DNA of 64,000 nt from JAKPAM01 sp047601745 (lineage in GTDB: Bacteria > Pseudomonadota > Gammaproteobacteria > Burkholderiales > Burkholderiaceae_E), in contig JASGIS010000001.1 of assembly GCA_047601745.1 (NCBI GenBank), positions 2,232,001-2,296,000 of the forward strand. Reading direction: 5' to 3'. This document shows, piece after piece, positions 8,139 through 17,094 of this stretch; positions within the stretch are counted from its first letter, which is position 1, and each line of letters starts with the position of its first letter. A program made the translations under genes and the position numbers. The notes beneath the pieces are model-generated. The model was not told where the DNA came from. It ran no database searches and worked only from the letters and a program-made list of their open reading frames with translations.

Positions 8139-9047
8139 ATGGCCGACGACAAGGCGAAGAAAACGGCTCCGAGAGCCAAGGGTCCGAAAGCCGAGGAGAC
8201 GAAAACCACGGATATGAAAGCCGAGGCGACGAAAGCTGAGGCGACGAAAGCCGAGAATCCGAAAGCGAATGGCGACACGCGCGCCAAGGCCGCGGTGAAA
8301 CCGCCGTCGATGGCGCTGCTGGCCGGCGAAGGGCGCGGGTTGCTGGACATTCCAGCGCTGTTCGCTGCGGCGCCGTTCCTGGCGAGCGCGCCGCGCGGAC
8401 AGCCCCATCCGGTGCTGGTGCTGCCCGGTCTCGGGGCCGACGACACGTCGACGCTGGCGATTCGCGGCTTCCTCGGCCGCCTGGGCTACCAGGTCCAGGG
8501 CTGGAAACGCGGGCGTAACGTCCGCGCGCCCGACGCGGATCTCGAATCGATCGCCGCGCAGGTGTCCAAGCTCCAGGCGGATTCGGGCCAGAAGGTCAGC
8601 CTGGTCGGCTGGAGCCGCGGCGGCATCATCGCCCGAGAGGTCGCGCGGCAGGTTCCGGATGCCGTCCGCATGGTCATCACGCTGGGCAGCCCGTTCGCGG
8701 CACCGGGAGCCAGCAACGTCCGGACCATCTGGCGGCTGGTGACCGGCAAGCCCTACGAGCCGCCGACGTCCGAGCGTATCAGCCGGCTGGCGCAACCGTT
8801 GACCGTGCCATCGACGTCGATCTACACCCGGGCCGACGGAGTCGTGGCCTGGCAGGCCTGCCTCGAGCAGGAGGGCGGCGAGCGCGAGAACATCGAGGTC
8901 GTCACCACCCACATCGGGCTCGGCTTCCATGCGCCCGCGCTATGGGTCATCGCCGATCGCCTCGCGCAGGCGCCGGGAAGCTGGGCGCCGTTTCGCCCGA
9001 ACGCGCTGGTCGCTCCGTGGTTCCCGGGCGCAGCGGCCAGGCGCTGA
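8139..9047 (+). CDS. alpha/beta hydrolase with Lys/Ala/Thr-rich N-terminal tail
   Basis: A 302-residue protein. Residues 1-55 are a low-complexity charged tail with repeats of the type KAEATKAE; residues from about 80 on are an alpha/beta-hydrolase/lipase fold with VLVLPGLGADD, the nucleophile elbow LVGWSRGGIIA (Ser near 155) and a His in VVTTHIGLGFH near 260. The tail resembles the AKP-type tails of phasin-like and histone-H1-like proteins and could bind DNA, granules or polyanions; this is inference from composition only. It follows another hydrolase by 16 bp. A link to storage lipids or PHA is conceivable but not shown. Confidence 0.82.
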   Translation: MADDKAKKTAPRAKGPKAEETKTTDMKAEATKAEATKAENPKANGDTRAKAAVKPPSMALLAGEGRGLLDIPALFAAAPFLASAPRGQPHPVLVLPGLGADDTSTLAIRGFLGRLGYQVQGWKRGRNVRAPDADLESIAAQVSKLQADSGQKVSLVGWSRGGIIAREVARQVPDAVRMVITLGSPFAAPGASNVRTIWRLVTGKPYEPPTSERISRLAQPLTVPSTSIYTRADGVVAWQACLEQEGGERENIEVVTTHIGLGFHAPALWVIADRLAQAPGSWAPFRPNALVAPWFPGAAARR

Positions 9048-9089
9048 GAACGAGCGCGCGTTCCTGAAGCGACGAGTCGGGCGCGACGT

Positions 9090-9764
9090 TCAGTCGCTGC
9101 CCGACTTTCCGTCGTACCGCGCTTTGACCACCGCCAGCGCCGCCTGGTACGCGGGCACGATGTCCTCGCTGCACGACACCGTCATCGACAGGTCCTCGAG
9201 CAGCCCGTTGTGCAGTCCGTAGACCCAGCCGTGCACGCAGACCGACTGCCCGCGTTGCCACGCGTCGCGCACGATCGTCGTCTGGCAGACGTTCAACGCC
9301 TGTTCGACGACGTTCAACTCGCACAACGCGTTCGCCCGATGGCGCTCGGGCAGGCTGTACAGCCAGTCGTGATGGCGGTTGCGCACGTCCTGCACGTGGC
9401 GGATCCAGTTGTCGGCGAGTCCGATCCGCTGGTCCTTGAGCGCGGCGGTCACGCCGCCGCAGTTCGAATGACCGACGACGAGGATGTGCTCGACCTGCAG
9501 CACGTCGGTCGCGAACTGGATGACCGACAGGCAGTTCAGGTCCGAATGGACGACGACGTTGGCGACGTTGCGGTGGACGAACAGTTCGCCGGGCGCCAGG
9601 TCGACCAGCTCGTTCGCCGGGACGCGGCTGTCGGCGCAGCCGATCCACATGTAGCGCGGTGCCTGCTGCGCGACCAGGCTGTTGAAGAAGCCCGGCCGCT
9701 GCTCTTCCATCTTCTTGGACCAGCCGCGATTACGCTTCAGTAACGACTCCAGTTTCTTGCCCAT
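9090..9764 (-). CDS. can: beta-class carbonic anhydrase
   Basis: A 224-residue beta-carbonic anhydrase interconverting CO2 and bicarbonate in the cytoplasm. The zinc and catalytic residues are visible: Cys in WIGCADSRVPANE (Cys43, with Asp45/Arg47), and His-x2-Cys in VVGHSNCGGV (His and Cys near 99-102). The sequence ELVDLAPGELFVHRNVANVV is typical of the Can group. Length is normal. It converges with the hydrolase pair on its left, so it is a separate unit. Confidence 0.96.
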   Translation of the reverse strand: MGKKLESLLKRNRGWSKKMEEQRPGFFNSLVAQQAPRYMWIGCADSRVPANELVDLAPGELFVHRNVANVVVHSDLNCLSVIQFATDVLQVEHILVVGHSNCGGVTAALKDQRIGLADNWIRHVQDVRNRHHDWLYSLPERHRANALCELNVVEQALNVCQTTIVRDAWQRGQSVCVHGWVYGLHNGLLEDLSMTVSCSEDIVPAYQAALAVVKARYDGKSGSD

Positions 9765-9880
9765 GATTGCTGCGCTCGCACATTTTTCAGGCGAGTATAC
9801 GCGCTGCGCTCGACGGCGATGTGACGGCGGGACCGAGGGCTCCGCCCGGGCCGGGCCCTTCGGTCCCGGCGAATGTCGCG

Positions 9881-10720
9881 TTACCGGGATGCCGTGCTAC
9901 CGGGAGGCGCGCCGGCGGCGCCGGTCCGGGCGTCGCGTTCGAGCGCGTCCAGTTCGGCCTCGGTGAAGCCGGCGCGCCGGCGGGCGTCGAGGTTGAACGG
10001 CCCCTTCAATCGCGGTGCGCGGTAGCGGCGCGCCAACTCGTCGTAAGTGGCGAGGGGATCGAGCCCGCGCTGCGCGCACAGCGTGCGATACCAGTGGTTG
10101 CCGATCGCCACGTGGCCGACCTCGTCGCGCAGGATCCGGTCGATGATCGCCGCACCCGCCTGGTCGCCGACACCGACCAGCTTGCGGCGAACGCCCGGCG
10201 ACGCATCGAGGCCGCGCGCTTCGAGCGTGCGCGGTACCAGCGCCATGCGCGCCATCACGTCGTCGCGCGTGCGCTCGGCCATCGCCCACAGGCCGTGGTG
10301 CGCGGCGAACGAGCCGTAGTCGAAACCCATCCGCAGCAGATGCTCGCGCAGCAGCGTGAAGTGCAGCGCTTCCTCGGCGGCCACGCGCAGCCAGTCGCGA
10401 TAGTAGGCGTCGGGCAGGCCGGCGAAGCGCCAGACCGCGTCGAGCGCCAGGTCGATCGCATTCAGCTCGATGTGCGCGACCGAATGGATCAGCGCCGCGT
10501 GCCCCTCGCGCGTGGCCATCGATCGCGTCGGCAGCGCTTCGAAGGGCACGAGCACCGGCTGGGGCGGGCGGCCGGGCAGGCCCTCGGGTTCGTCCAGGTG
10601 CCGGTCCGCGGCAATCGGCAGTTCGGCGCGCGCCAGCTCGCCGGCCCGTCGCGCCTTGTCGACGGCGTCGGACGTCCGGACGATCTGCAGCGCGTGTTCC
10701 CTGAGCGTCGGCGTCGTCAT
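9881..10720 (-). CDS. DUF455 ferritin-like protein
   Basis: A 279-residue DUF455 protein, a ferritin-like four-helix fold related to the tRNA hydroxylase MiaE. Candidate di-iron ligands: Glu and His in SVAHIELNAIDLALDAVW (about 85-100), EEALHFTLLREH (about 120-132) and RDEVGHVAIGNHWY (about 205-218). Function is unproven; an oxygenase or iron-binding role is inferred from the fold. ATG at 10720. Its start is 16 bp from the stop of the DUF2145 gene upstream on the same strand, so the two may be co-transcribed. Confidence 0.85.
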   Translation of the reverse strand: MTTPTLREHALQIVRTSDAVDKARRAGELARAELPIAADRHLDEPEGLPGRPPQPVLVPFEALPTRSMATREGHAALIHSVAHIELNAIDLALDAVWRFAGLPDAYYRDWLRVAAEEALHFTLLREHLLRMGFDYGSFAAHHGLWAMAERTRDDVMARMALVPRTLEARGLDASPGVRRKLVGVGDQAGAAIIDRILRDEVGHVAIGNHWYRTLCAQRGLDPLATYDELARRYRAPRLKGPFNLDARRRAGFTEAELDALERDARTGAAGAPPGSTASR

Positions 10721-10735
10721 AAGTGGTCTCTCGCG

Positions 10736-11719
10736 TCAATCGAGCGCGACGACGGTGTCGCCGTCGGCCGCCGCGCAACCGTCGGCGATCGGCGTCCAGC
10801 TATGACGGACGACGATGCGCGAGCCGCTCAGGCAGAACTCGGTGCGCGTCGCACCCGGCACCCGCGCGTGCACGAAGTCCTCGATCGAAGCCGGCATGCT
10901 GACGCGGAAACGCTTGTCGTCGACGTCCTCGTCCGGGTGGTCGCGCGTGTGCACCCACGGCACGAACGCGCTGGCCCAGATCATCGGCCGGTAAGCGACG
11001 CGAAACAGGCTGGGCTGGTAACCGGAATCGGCCAGCCACTGCTGGGCGCGCTCGCGCAGCGCCGGATCGTCGCGCGCATCGCCATCGCCATTGGTGTTGG
11101 TGTTGGTGTTGGTGTTGGTATTGGTATTGGTATTGGTATTGGTATTGGTGGCGTTGGCATCGCCGCCGCCATCACTGCCGGCCAGGCCGCCCCAGGCGGT
11201 GGCCAGCATCTCGATCACCCATTGATTGCAGTTCTGGTACTGAGTGCTGAACGGATAGGCGTTGGCGCTGTAGGCGCCGTCGAGCAGGTTCAACGCGATC
11301 CGGTTGTCGAGCGCGGCGTCGGCCAGGCGCGCATCGTGCGACGGCGGCACCTGCACGACCGACACGTAGCCGTCGGCGGACGGATCGAGGCCCAGCACGA
11401 AGCCCGCCAGGCCCTGGTCGAAAAGCCTCGATCGGCGCTCGTCGCACGCGAAGTAGAGCTGGCGCACCGACCATGCGGTGTTGGCGCTGTCACGCAGGCT
11501 GATGCCGGCATGCGAATAGCGCACGCCCATCTCGCCCAGGTCCATGCCCGATCGCGCGACCAGCGCGATCCGCCGGCCGCCGTCGTCGAGCGAGCGCTTG
11601 ATCAGCGCGGCGAAGCGCAGCAGGCGGTCCTGCTGCGCGGCGTTCAGTTGGGGCGGCCGGTCGCAGAACGCGATCGATGCGTGCGCCGCCGACGCCGTCG
11701 CCGCCAGCACCGCCAGCAC
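10736..11719 (-). CDS. DUF2145 secreted protein with Asn-Thr repeat
   Basis: A DUF2145 protein of about 327 residues; family function is unknown. The recognisable segment is FCDRPPQLNAAQQDRLLRFA, followed by YSHAGISLRDS and YQNCNQWVIEMLA. N-terminus is hydrophobic and ends ASAAHA, a plausible signal-peptidase site, so the protein is likely exported. Start is uncertain: GTG at 11719 leaves a short signal without a basic n-region, and the open frame continues upstream through three LIQA-coding 12-bp repeats without any ATG. In the middle a run of alternating Asn-Thr is coded by ten hexanucleotide repeats (11091-11150). It lies between a small secreted protein and DUF455. Confidence 0.78.
   Translation of the reverse strand: MLAVLAATASAAHASIAFCDRPPQLNAAQQDRLLRFAALIKRSLDDGGRRIALVARSGMDLGEMGVRYSHAGISLRDSANTAWSVRQLYFACDERRSRLFDQGLAGFVLGLDPSADGYVSVVQVPPSHDARLADAALDNRIALNLLDGAYSANAYPFSTQYQNCNQWVIEMLATAWGGLAGSDGGGDANATNTNTNTNTNTNTNTNTNTNGDGDARDDPALRERAQQWLADSGYQPSLFRVAYRPMIWASAFVPWVHTRDHPDEDVDDKRFRVSMPASIEDFVHARVPGATRTEFCLSGSRIVVRHSWTPIADGCAAADGDTVVALD
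11091..11150. repeat. hexanucleotide tandem repeat (TTGGTG/TTGGTA x10) inside DUF2145 gene
   Basis: Ten head-to-tail units: four TTGGTG, five TTGGTA, one TTGGTG. On the coding strand they give alternating Asn-Thr. Six-bp units keep frame, so copy-number change would alter only linker length. Confidence 0.97.
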
Positions 11720-11764
11720 CGCCGCGCCCAGCAGCCGGATCAGCGCCCGGTTCAGCGCCCAGAA

Positions 11765-11800
11765 CAGCGCCTGGATCAGCGCCTGGATCAGCGCCTGGAT
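11765..11800. repeat. 12-bp tandem repeat x3 (LIQA-coding)
   Basis: CAGCGCCTGGAT repeated three times without change, in frame with DUF2145 and coding for Ala-Leu-Ile-Gln repeats immediately upstream of the annotated start. It may form the hydrophobic start of a longer signal segment. Confidence 0.95.
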
Positions 11801-11952
11801 CAGCAGCCGGCCGGCCCATCGGCGCGCCTGCGGTCGCGGTGCGTGGGTCCGGGCGCTCGCATGCGGGCGCGCGCGTTCGCCGGCGCGTCGGGCCGCCGCT
11901 GCGCCGCCGCCGTGTTGCCGGCGGTCGAGTGGACAGGTCTCGGAAACAGGTC

Positions 11953-12426
11953 TCAGAGCGTGACGACGTGATGGTCGAGGTCGCGGCGCACGTCGTCGTG
12001 CACGACGAGGAAGAACGGCTGCGGTTCGCGCGCCGCGGTGAACTCGATGCCGTATGGACGATGGCGGGCGGTGATCGATCCGCCCTGCGCGAGCGCGTGC
12101 CGCTCGACGATGTCGGTGGGCACGTACAGGAAGATCGCGTCGCGGTCGCCGTCGCCCTCATCGTCGCCGGCCGCGGCCTGCAGCGTCAGCCGCGTCATCG
12201 CCGGTCGCCCGTCGGCCAGCGCGACCTGCGTGATACGGTAGTCGCCCTCGGCCATGTCCACCGTCTTCGACGAGCTGTCGCTCGAACGCTTGATCGAATC
12301 GGAGACGCTGCCCACCGACTCGCCGATGCTGTCGGATACCGACGAGGAGATCCCGGAGGCGATGGCGGGCAGCGCCGCGGCGAACAGGCCGGCGGCGGTG
12401 ATCAGGCGCAAGGTCGATGAAGGCAT
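11953..12426 (-). CDS. small secreted protein, unknown
   Basis: A 157-residue protein of unknown family. MPSSTLRLITAAGLFAAALPAIASG is a typical cleavable signal peptide, so it is predicted periplasmic or secreted. Residues 25-55 are Ser-rich (SVSDSIGESVGSVSDSIK). The rest has GDYRITQVALADGRPAMTRLTL and ends with FFLVVHDDVRRDLDHHVVTL. It lies on the same strand as DUF2145, about 230 bp upstream of it, suggesting a functional pair. The ATG at 12426 starts directly with the signal peptide; longer readings are not supported. Confidence 0.75.
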   Translation of the reverse strand: MPSSTLRLITAAGLFAAALPAIASGISSSVSDSIGESVGSVSDSIKRSSDSSSKTVDMAEGDYRITQVALADGRPAMTRLTLQAAAGDDEGDGDRDAIFLYVPTDIVERHALAQGGSITARHRPYGIEFTAAREPQPFFLVVHDDVRRDLDHHVVTL

Positions 12427-12574
12427 GATGTCGGCTGTGCTCGGAGGGTTGGGCGGCGCCGTCGGCCGCCGGCCGCGGTGGGCACGGGCGGGGCGACGTC
12501 GACGATCGTAACATCGGGGTCGACGGCGGCGCCAGCCGGCGATCGATGACGCAACATGATGACGGAGGACGGAG

Positions 12575-14164
12575 ATGGCGACGGATCTGCTGATCGTCGG
12601 CGCCGGCTTTGCCGGGCTGTGCCTGCTCGAGCGGGCACGGCGGATGGGCTTGAACGCGGTGGTGCTCGAAGCGGCCGACGGCGTCGGCGGCACCTGGTAT
12701 CACAACCGCTATCCGGGCGCGCGCGTCGACATCCAGAGCCTCGAGTATTCGTTCGGCTTCTCGGACGCGCTGCAGCAGGAATGGCAGTGGAGCGAGCGGT
12801 ATTCGGCGCAGCCCGAGCTGCTGCGCTATGCGAACCACATCGCCGACCGCTTCGGCCTGCGCGAGGCGATCCACCTGAACACCCGGGTCGAGGGCGCCGT
12901 CTTCGACGAAGAGCAGGCGTGCTGGCGCGTGCGGTCCGCCGACGGGCGCGAATGGACCACGCGTTTCCTGGCGATGGCCACCGGTCCGCTGTCGACGCCC
13001 AATCGGCCGGCGTTCGACGGGCTCGATCGCTTCGCCGGGCGCGTGCTGCACACGGCCGACTGGCCGCACGAGCCGGTGGATTTCCATGACCGGCACGTGG
13101 CCGTCATCGGCACCGGCTCGTCGGCCGTGCAGGCGATCCCGATCCTGGCGCGCGAGGCGCGGGCACTGACGGTGTTCCAGCGCACGCCCGCCTACGCGGT
13201 GCCGGCGCGCAACGGCCCGCTCGATCCGGCGTTCGAGCGGCGCGTCAAGGCCGACTACCCGGGATTCCGCGCGCGCAACCGGCGGATGCGCGTGGGTTTC
13301 GGCGCCGAGTATCCGCCGAACCGCGAGAAGGCGGTCGAGGTCGACGAGGCGCGCCGGCAGCAGATGTTCGAGGAGCGCTGGCGCTACGGCGGCTTCAGCT
13401 TCCTGGCGGCGTTCAGCGACGTGCTGACCGATCCGGTCGCCAACGAGATGGCGGCCGAGTTCCTGCGCGGCAAGATCCGCGAGATCGTCCGCGACCCGCG
13501 CACCGCCGAGCTGCTGTCGCCGCGGCATACGCTGGGCTGCAAGCGCCTGTGCGTCGACACCGGCTACTACGAGACCTTCAACCGACCCAACGTCGAGCTG
13601 GTCGACGTCGGCACCCGGCCGATCGAAGCGATCGTCGAACGGGGCGTCGTCACCGGCGGGCGCACCTACCCGTGCGACGTGCTGGTGCTGGCGACCGGAT
13701 TCGACGCGATGACCGGCACGCTGACGCGGCTGGACGTGCGCGGCCGCGGCGGCCTGCCGATCGCGCAGGCCTGGCGCGACGGGCCGGTCAACTACCTGGG
13801 GCTGATGGTGGCCGGCTTTCCGAACCTGTTCAACCTGGTCGGCCCGGGCAGCACGTCGGCGTTCACGACGATGACGGTGGCGATCGAGCAGCACGTCGAC
13901 TGGATCGCCGACTGCATCGCTTACCTGGCCGAGCACGGCAAGCGCACGATCGAGCCGACTCCCGACGCGCAGGCGCAGTGGGTGGGGACCGTCAACGAGG
14001 CTGCCGACGAGACGCTGTTCCTGACCTGCAACTCGTGGTACCTGGGCGCCAACGTGCTGGGCAAGCCGCGCGTGTTCATGCCGTACGCGGCCGGTTTTCC
14101 GACCTACGCGAAACAGTGCGCGGACGCGGCGGCCGACGGTTATCGCGGCTGTGTGCTGGCCTGA
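12575..14164 (+). CDS. flavin-dependent Baeyer-Villiger-type monooxygenase
   Basis: A 529-residue class B flavoprotein monooxygenase. FAD site GAGFAGLCLLE at residues 8-18, GGTWYHNRYPGARVD near 40-55, the Baeyer-Villiger fingerprint FxGxxxHTxxWP as FAGRVLHTADWP near 150, and the NADPH site GTGSSAVQAIP near 180. These enzymes insert one oxygen of O2 next to a ketone to form esters or lactones. VLATGFDAMTG is the usual C-terminal ATG motif. Neighbours are convergent or divergent and give no pathway hint. Substrate unknown. Confidence 0.92.
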   Translation: MATDLLIVGAGFAGLCLLERARRMGLNAVVLEAADGVGGTWYHNRYPGARVDIQSLEYSFGFSDALQQEWQWSERYSAQPELLRYANHIADRFGLREAIHLNTRVEGAVFDEEQACWRVRSADGREWTTRFLAMATGPLSTPNRPAFDGLDRFAGRVLHTADWPHEPVDFHDRHVAVIGTGSSAVQAIPILAREARALTVFQRTPAYAVPARNGPLDPAFERRVKADYPGFRARNRRMRVGFGAEYPPNREKAVEVDEARRQQMFEERWRYGGFSFLAAFSDVLTDPVANEMAAEFLRGKIREIVRDPRTAELLSPRHTLGCKRLCVDTGYYETFNRPNVELVDVGTRPIEAIVERGVVTGGRTYPCDVLVLATGFDAMTGTLTRLDVRGRGGLPIAQAWRDGPVNYLGLMVAGFPNLFNLVGPGSTSAFTTMTVAIEQHVDWIADCIAYLAEHGKRTIEPTPDAQAQWVGTVNEAADETLFLTCNSWYLGANVLGKPRVFMPYAAGFPTYAKQCADAAADGYRGCVLA

Positions 14165-14191
14165 CGGACGCATGCCGGCCGATCCGGCGTG

Positions 14192-14260
14192 CCGCCATCG
14201 CGCCCGGTCACGCCGGCCGGCCCGGCGTGCCGCCGGCGCGACCGGGCGTGACGATGGCGG
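14192..14260. terminator. large bidirectional hairpin between convergent genes
   Basis: Two stacked inverted repeats: CCGCCATCG (14192-14200) with CGATGGCGG (14252-14260), and CGCCCGGTC (14201-14209) with GACCGGGCG (14240-14248); only a 3-nt TGA bulge breaks the 18-bp stem. It sits between the ends of the monooxygenase and the DUF2501 gene, so it probably ends transcription from both sides. There is no clear T-run. Confidence 0.65.
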
Positions 14261-14263
14261 GGG

Positions 14264-14725
14264 TCAGAGCAGGTTCTTCGCCTGCTTGAGCACCTGCTCG
14301 CACACCTGTTTGGTGAACTTCTCCTTCAGGCCGCCGCCCGACAGGTCGACGCTCTTGCCGTCGCTGGTGTTGAACAGCCCCTTGGCGCCGGCCAGGTAGC
14401 CGCTGTCCTCGCTCGGCTTGGTGTCGCCGCCGGACAGCTTGCCCATCAGCTTGTCCTTGATGCCGCTGGCGCCGCCGTCCAGGTAGTTGTTCTTGATGCA
14501 GTACTCGACGACGCCGGTCGCGTTGCCCAGGCTGCCGATGTTCATCGAACCCAGCGACGGCAGCGCGCCGCCGATTCCGCCCGCCGCCTCGCCGGCGCTT
14601 TCCTTGCCGCCGCCGACCATGCCCTTGAGCTTGTCGAGGTTCTGCGCCGACGCGCCGGGGGCCACGGCGGCCAGGCCGGCCGCGACGGCCAGCAGCAGCG
14701 GCGCGATCCGCCGGGCGGCGCGCAT
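14264..14725 (-). CDS. DUF2501 periplasmic protein (YjjA-like)
   Basis: A 153-residue protein resembling E. coli YjjA (DUF2501). The signal peptide begins MRAARRIAPLLLAVAAGLAAVAPGASAQ; an in-frame ATG at 14833 would add 36 residues before it and is less likely. Family features: GNATGVVEYCIKNNYL, GYLAGAKGLFNTSDGKSVDL and a second Cys in KQVCEQVLKQAKNLL, suggesting one disulfide in the periplasm. Function unknown. It converges with the monooxygenase at a large hairpin. Confidence 0.82.
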   Translation of the reverse strand: MRAARRIAPLLLAVAAGLAAVAPGASAQNLDKLKGMVGGGKESAGEAAGGIGGALPSLGSMNIGSLGNATGVVEYCIKNNYLDGGASGIKDKLMGKLSGGDTKPSEDSGYLAGAKGLFNTSDGKSVDLSGGGLKEKFTKQVCEQVLKQAKNLL

Positions 14726-14977
14726 CGGCGGCCGGGCCGAGGCCGAATGGTCGCATGAAGGCGCCGACAGGGCGCCGGATGACGAAACGGCCGGCGAATG
14801 GGCGGCGTGCGGATGGTCTTCAACGAGTGGCATGGTCGACTCCGGTCGAGACGGAAGGAAAACGGGATGGCCTCGCGACGCGGTGATATCCGGGACGGCG
14901 TCGCGCGGCACGGCTGGACATTGGACCACGGCCGGCCTCAACACTTACCGCATCAGGGTCGGCCGCGATCCGGCGAT

Positions 14978-17044
14978 TCAGCGGGTCGGGGCGTCCGGGC
15001 CGTCGGGCACGTTGCGCTCGAGGTCGGCGAGCCAGACGCGGGCATTGCCGTCCGACGGCGCGCGCCAGTCGCCGCGCGGCGACAGGCTGCCGCCGTCTGA
15101 CACCTTCGGTCCGTTCGGCGAGGCCGAACGCTTGAACTGGCTGGTCGTGAAGAAGCGGAACAGGAACACGCGCAGCCAGCGTTTGATCTCGGCCAGCGGA
15201 TAGGCCCGGCGCTTGTCCTGCGGAAAACCCGGCGGCCACGCGCCCCGTTCGGCGTCGCCCCACGCGTGCCAGGCCATGAACGCGATCTTCGTCGGCGCGA
15301 AGCCGAAGCGCAGCGTGTAGTACAGGTTGAAATCCTGCAGCGCGTACGGACCGATCGTCGCTTCGGTGCTCTGCATCGCGCCGGCCGCGTCGGCCGGGAT
15401 CAGCTCGGGCGAGATCTCGGTGCCCAGGATCGCGTCGAGCGTGACGCCGACCGATTCGTCGAACTCGCCCGAGGTGATCGCCCAGCGGATCAGGTGCTGG
15501 ATCAGCGTCTTGGGCACGCCGACGTTGACGTGGTAGTGCGACATGTGGTCGCCGACGCCGTACGTGCACCAGCCGAGCGCGGCCTCGGACAGGTCGCCGG
15601 TGCCGACGACGAACGCGTTCTCGTGGTTGGCCAGGCGGAACAGGTAGTCGGTGCGCAGCCCCGCCTGCACGTTCTCGAACGTGACGTCGTAGACCTGCTC
15701 GCCGCGCCCGTACGGATGGCCGATGTCCTCGAGCATCCGCGTCGCCGCCGGCCGGATGTCGATCTCGCGGTGCTCGGCGCCGATCGCCGCGATCAGCCGC
15801 AGCGCGTTGGCGCGCGTCTGTTCGCCGGTGCCGAAACCGGGCAGCGTGCAGGCGATGATCCGGTCGCGCGGCAGGCCGAGCTGGTCGAGCGCGCGGGCCG
15901 CGACGATCAGCGCCTGCGTCGAATCGAGCCCGCCGGAGACGCCGATGACCAGCCGCCGGACGCCGCTGGCGCGGATCCGCTGCGCGAGGCCGGCGACCTG
16001 GATGTTGTAGGCCTCGTAGCAGTCCTGCGCGAGCCGCGCCGGGTCGGCCGGCACGAACGGAAAGCGCTCGATGCGCCGGCGCAGGCCCAGGTCGTCGGGG
16101 CGCGGCCGCAGCGTGAACGGCACGCGGCGGAAAGCGCCGACGCGCGCGTCGTGCGTGCGCCGGTTGTCGTCGAACGTGCCCATCCGCATCCGTTCCTGCC
16201 GCAGCCGGTCCAGGTCGACGTCGGCGATCGTCGCGTGCGCTTCCGTGCGGAACCGCTCGCTCTCGGCCAGCACGGCGCCCGCCTCACAGATCAGGCACTG
16301 GCCGTCCCAGGCCACTTCGGTCGTCGATTCGCCGGCACCGGCGGCCGCGTAGACGTAGGCGGCCAGGCAGCGGGACGATTGCGACTGGCACAGCATCCGG
16401 CGGGTATCGGCGCGGCCGATCGTGATCGGGCTGCCCGAGACGTTGGCCAGCACGGTCGCGCCGGCCAGCGCGGCCTCGGCGCTCGGCGGGATCGGCACCC
16501 AGAAGTCCTCGCAGATCTCGACGTGCAGCGCCAGGCCCGGCAGGTCCTCGGCTTCGAAGATCAGGTCCGGGCCGAACGGCGCCGTCTGCCCGGCCACGCG
16601 GACCGTGCCCCGCGCCTGGTCGCCGGCGGCCGTCTGGCGGCGCTCGTAGAACTCGCGGTAGGTCGGCAGGTAGGACTTGGGCGCGACGCCCAGCAGCCGG
16701 CCACGGTGCAGCACCAGCGCCGTGTTGTAGACGCGCTGCGCGTGCCGCAGCGGCGCGCCGACGACCAGGACCGGCTGCAGCTCGCGGGTGGCGGCCAGCA
16801 GGTCGGCGACGGCCTGCTCGGTGGCGTCGAGCAGCGCGTCCTGCAGCAGCAGGTCGTCGATCGCGTAGCCGGACAGCGCCAGCTCCGGGAAGATCGCCAG
16901 CGCGACGCCCTGGGCGTCCATGTCGGCGGCCATCGCGGCGATCGCCGTCGCGTTGGTCGCCGGATCGGCGATCGCGCACGGAATCGTGCAGGCGGCCACG
17001 CGCGCGAAGCCGTGGTCGTACAGCGAGAAGAAGTTCCGGGTCAT
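14978..17044 (-). CDS. nadE: glutamine-dependent NAD+ synthetase
   Basis: A 688-residue two-domain NadE. The N-terminal nitrilase-type glutaminase shows the Glu-Lys-Cys triad: Glu54 in FPELALSGY, Lys in APKSYLPTYREFYE, and Cys178 in VEICEDFW. The C-terminal synthetase has the ATP PP-loop SGGLDSTQA near residue 372 and GTGDLSEAALGWCTYG. It makes NAD+ from deamido-NAD+, ATP and glutamine in the cytoplasm. Length matches the long actinobacterial/proteobacterial form. The start at 17044 has GGA-rich sequence before it. It is 50 bp from the end of the histidine kinase upstream. Confidence 0.96.
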   Translation of the reverse strand: MTRNFFSLYDHGFARVAACTIPCAIADPATNATAIAAMAADMDAQGVALAIFPELALSGYAIDDLLLQDALLDATEQAVADLLAATRELQPVLVVGAPLRHAQRVYNTALVLHRGRLLGVAPKSYLPTYREFYERRQTAAGDQARGTVRVAGQTAPFGPDLIFEAEDLPGLALHVEICEDFWVPIPPSAEAALAGATVLANVSGSPITIGRADTRRMLCQSQSSRCLAAYVYAAAGAGESTTEVAWDGQCLICEAGAVLAESERFRTEAHATIADVDLDRLRQERMRMGTFDDNRRTHDARVGAFRRVPFTLRPRPDDLGLRRRIERFPFVPADPARLAQDCYEAYNIQVAGLAQRIRASGVRRLVIGVSGGLDSTQALIVAARALDQLGLPRDRIIACTLPGFGTGEQTRANALRLIAAIGAEHREIDIRPAATRMLEDIGHPYGRGEQVYDVTFENVQAGLRTDYLFRLANHENAFVVGTGDLSEAALGWCTYGVGDHMSHYHVNVGVPKTLIQHLIRWAITSGEFDESVGVTLDAILGTEISPELIPADAAGAMQSTEATIGPYALQDFNLYYTLRFGFAPTKIAFMAWHAWGDAERGAWPPGFPQDKRRAYPLAEIKRWLRVFLFRFFTTSQFKRSASPNGPKVSDGGSLSPRGDWRAPSDGNARVWLADLERNVPDGPDAPTR

Positions 17045-17094
17045 GGAGGACGGTGGGGCGCGCACGCCGGCGGAAAGGGACCGCTCCGATCTTA

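Noticed and set aside
9767..11971. A 734-codon plus-strand open frame across DUF455 and DUF2145
   Set aside because: It is antisense to two clear genes and has Arg/Ala/Gly-rich sequence typical of high-GC shadow frames.
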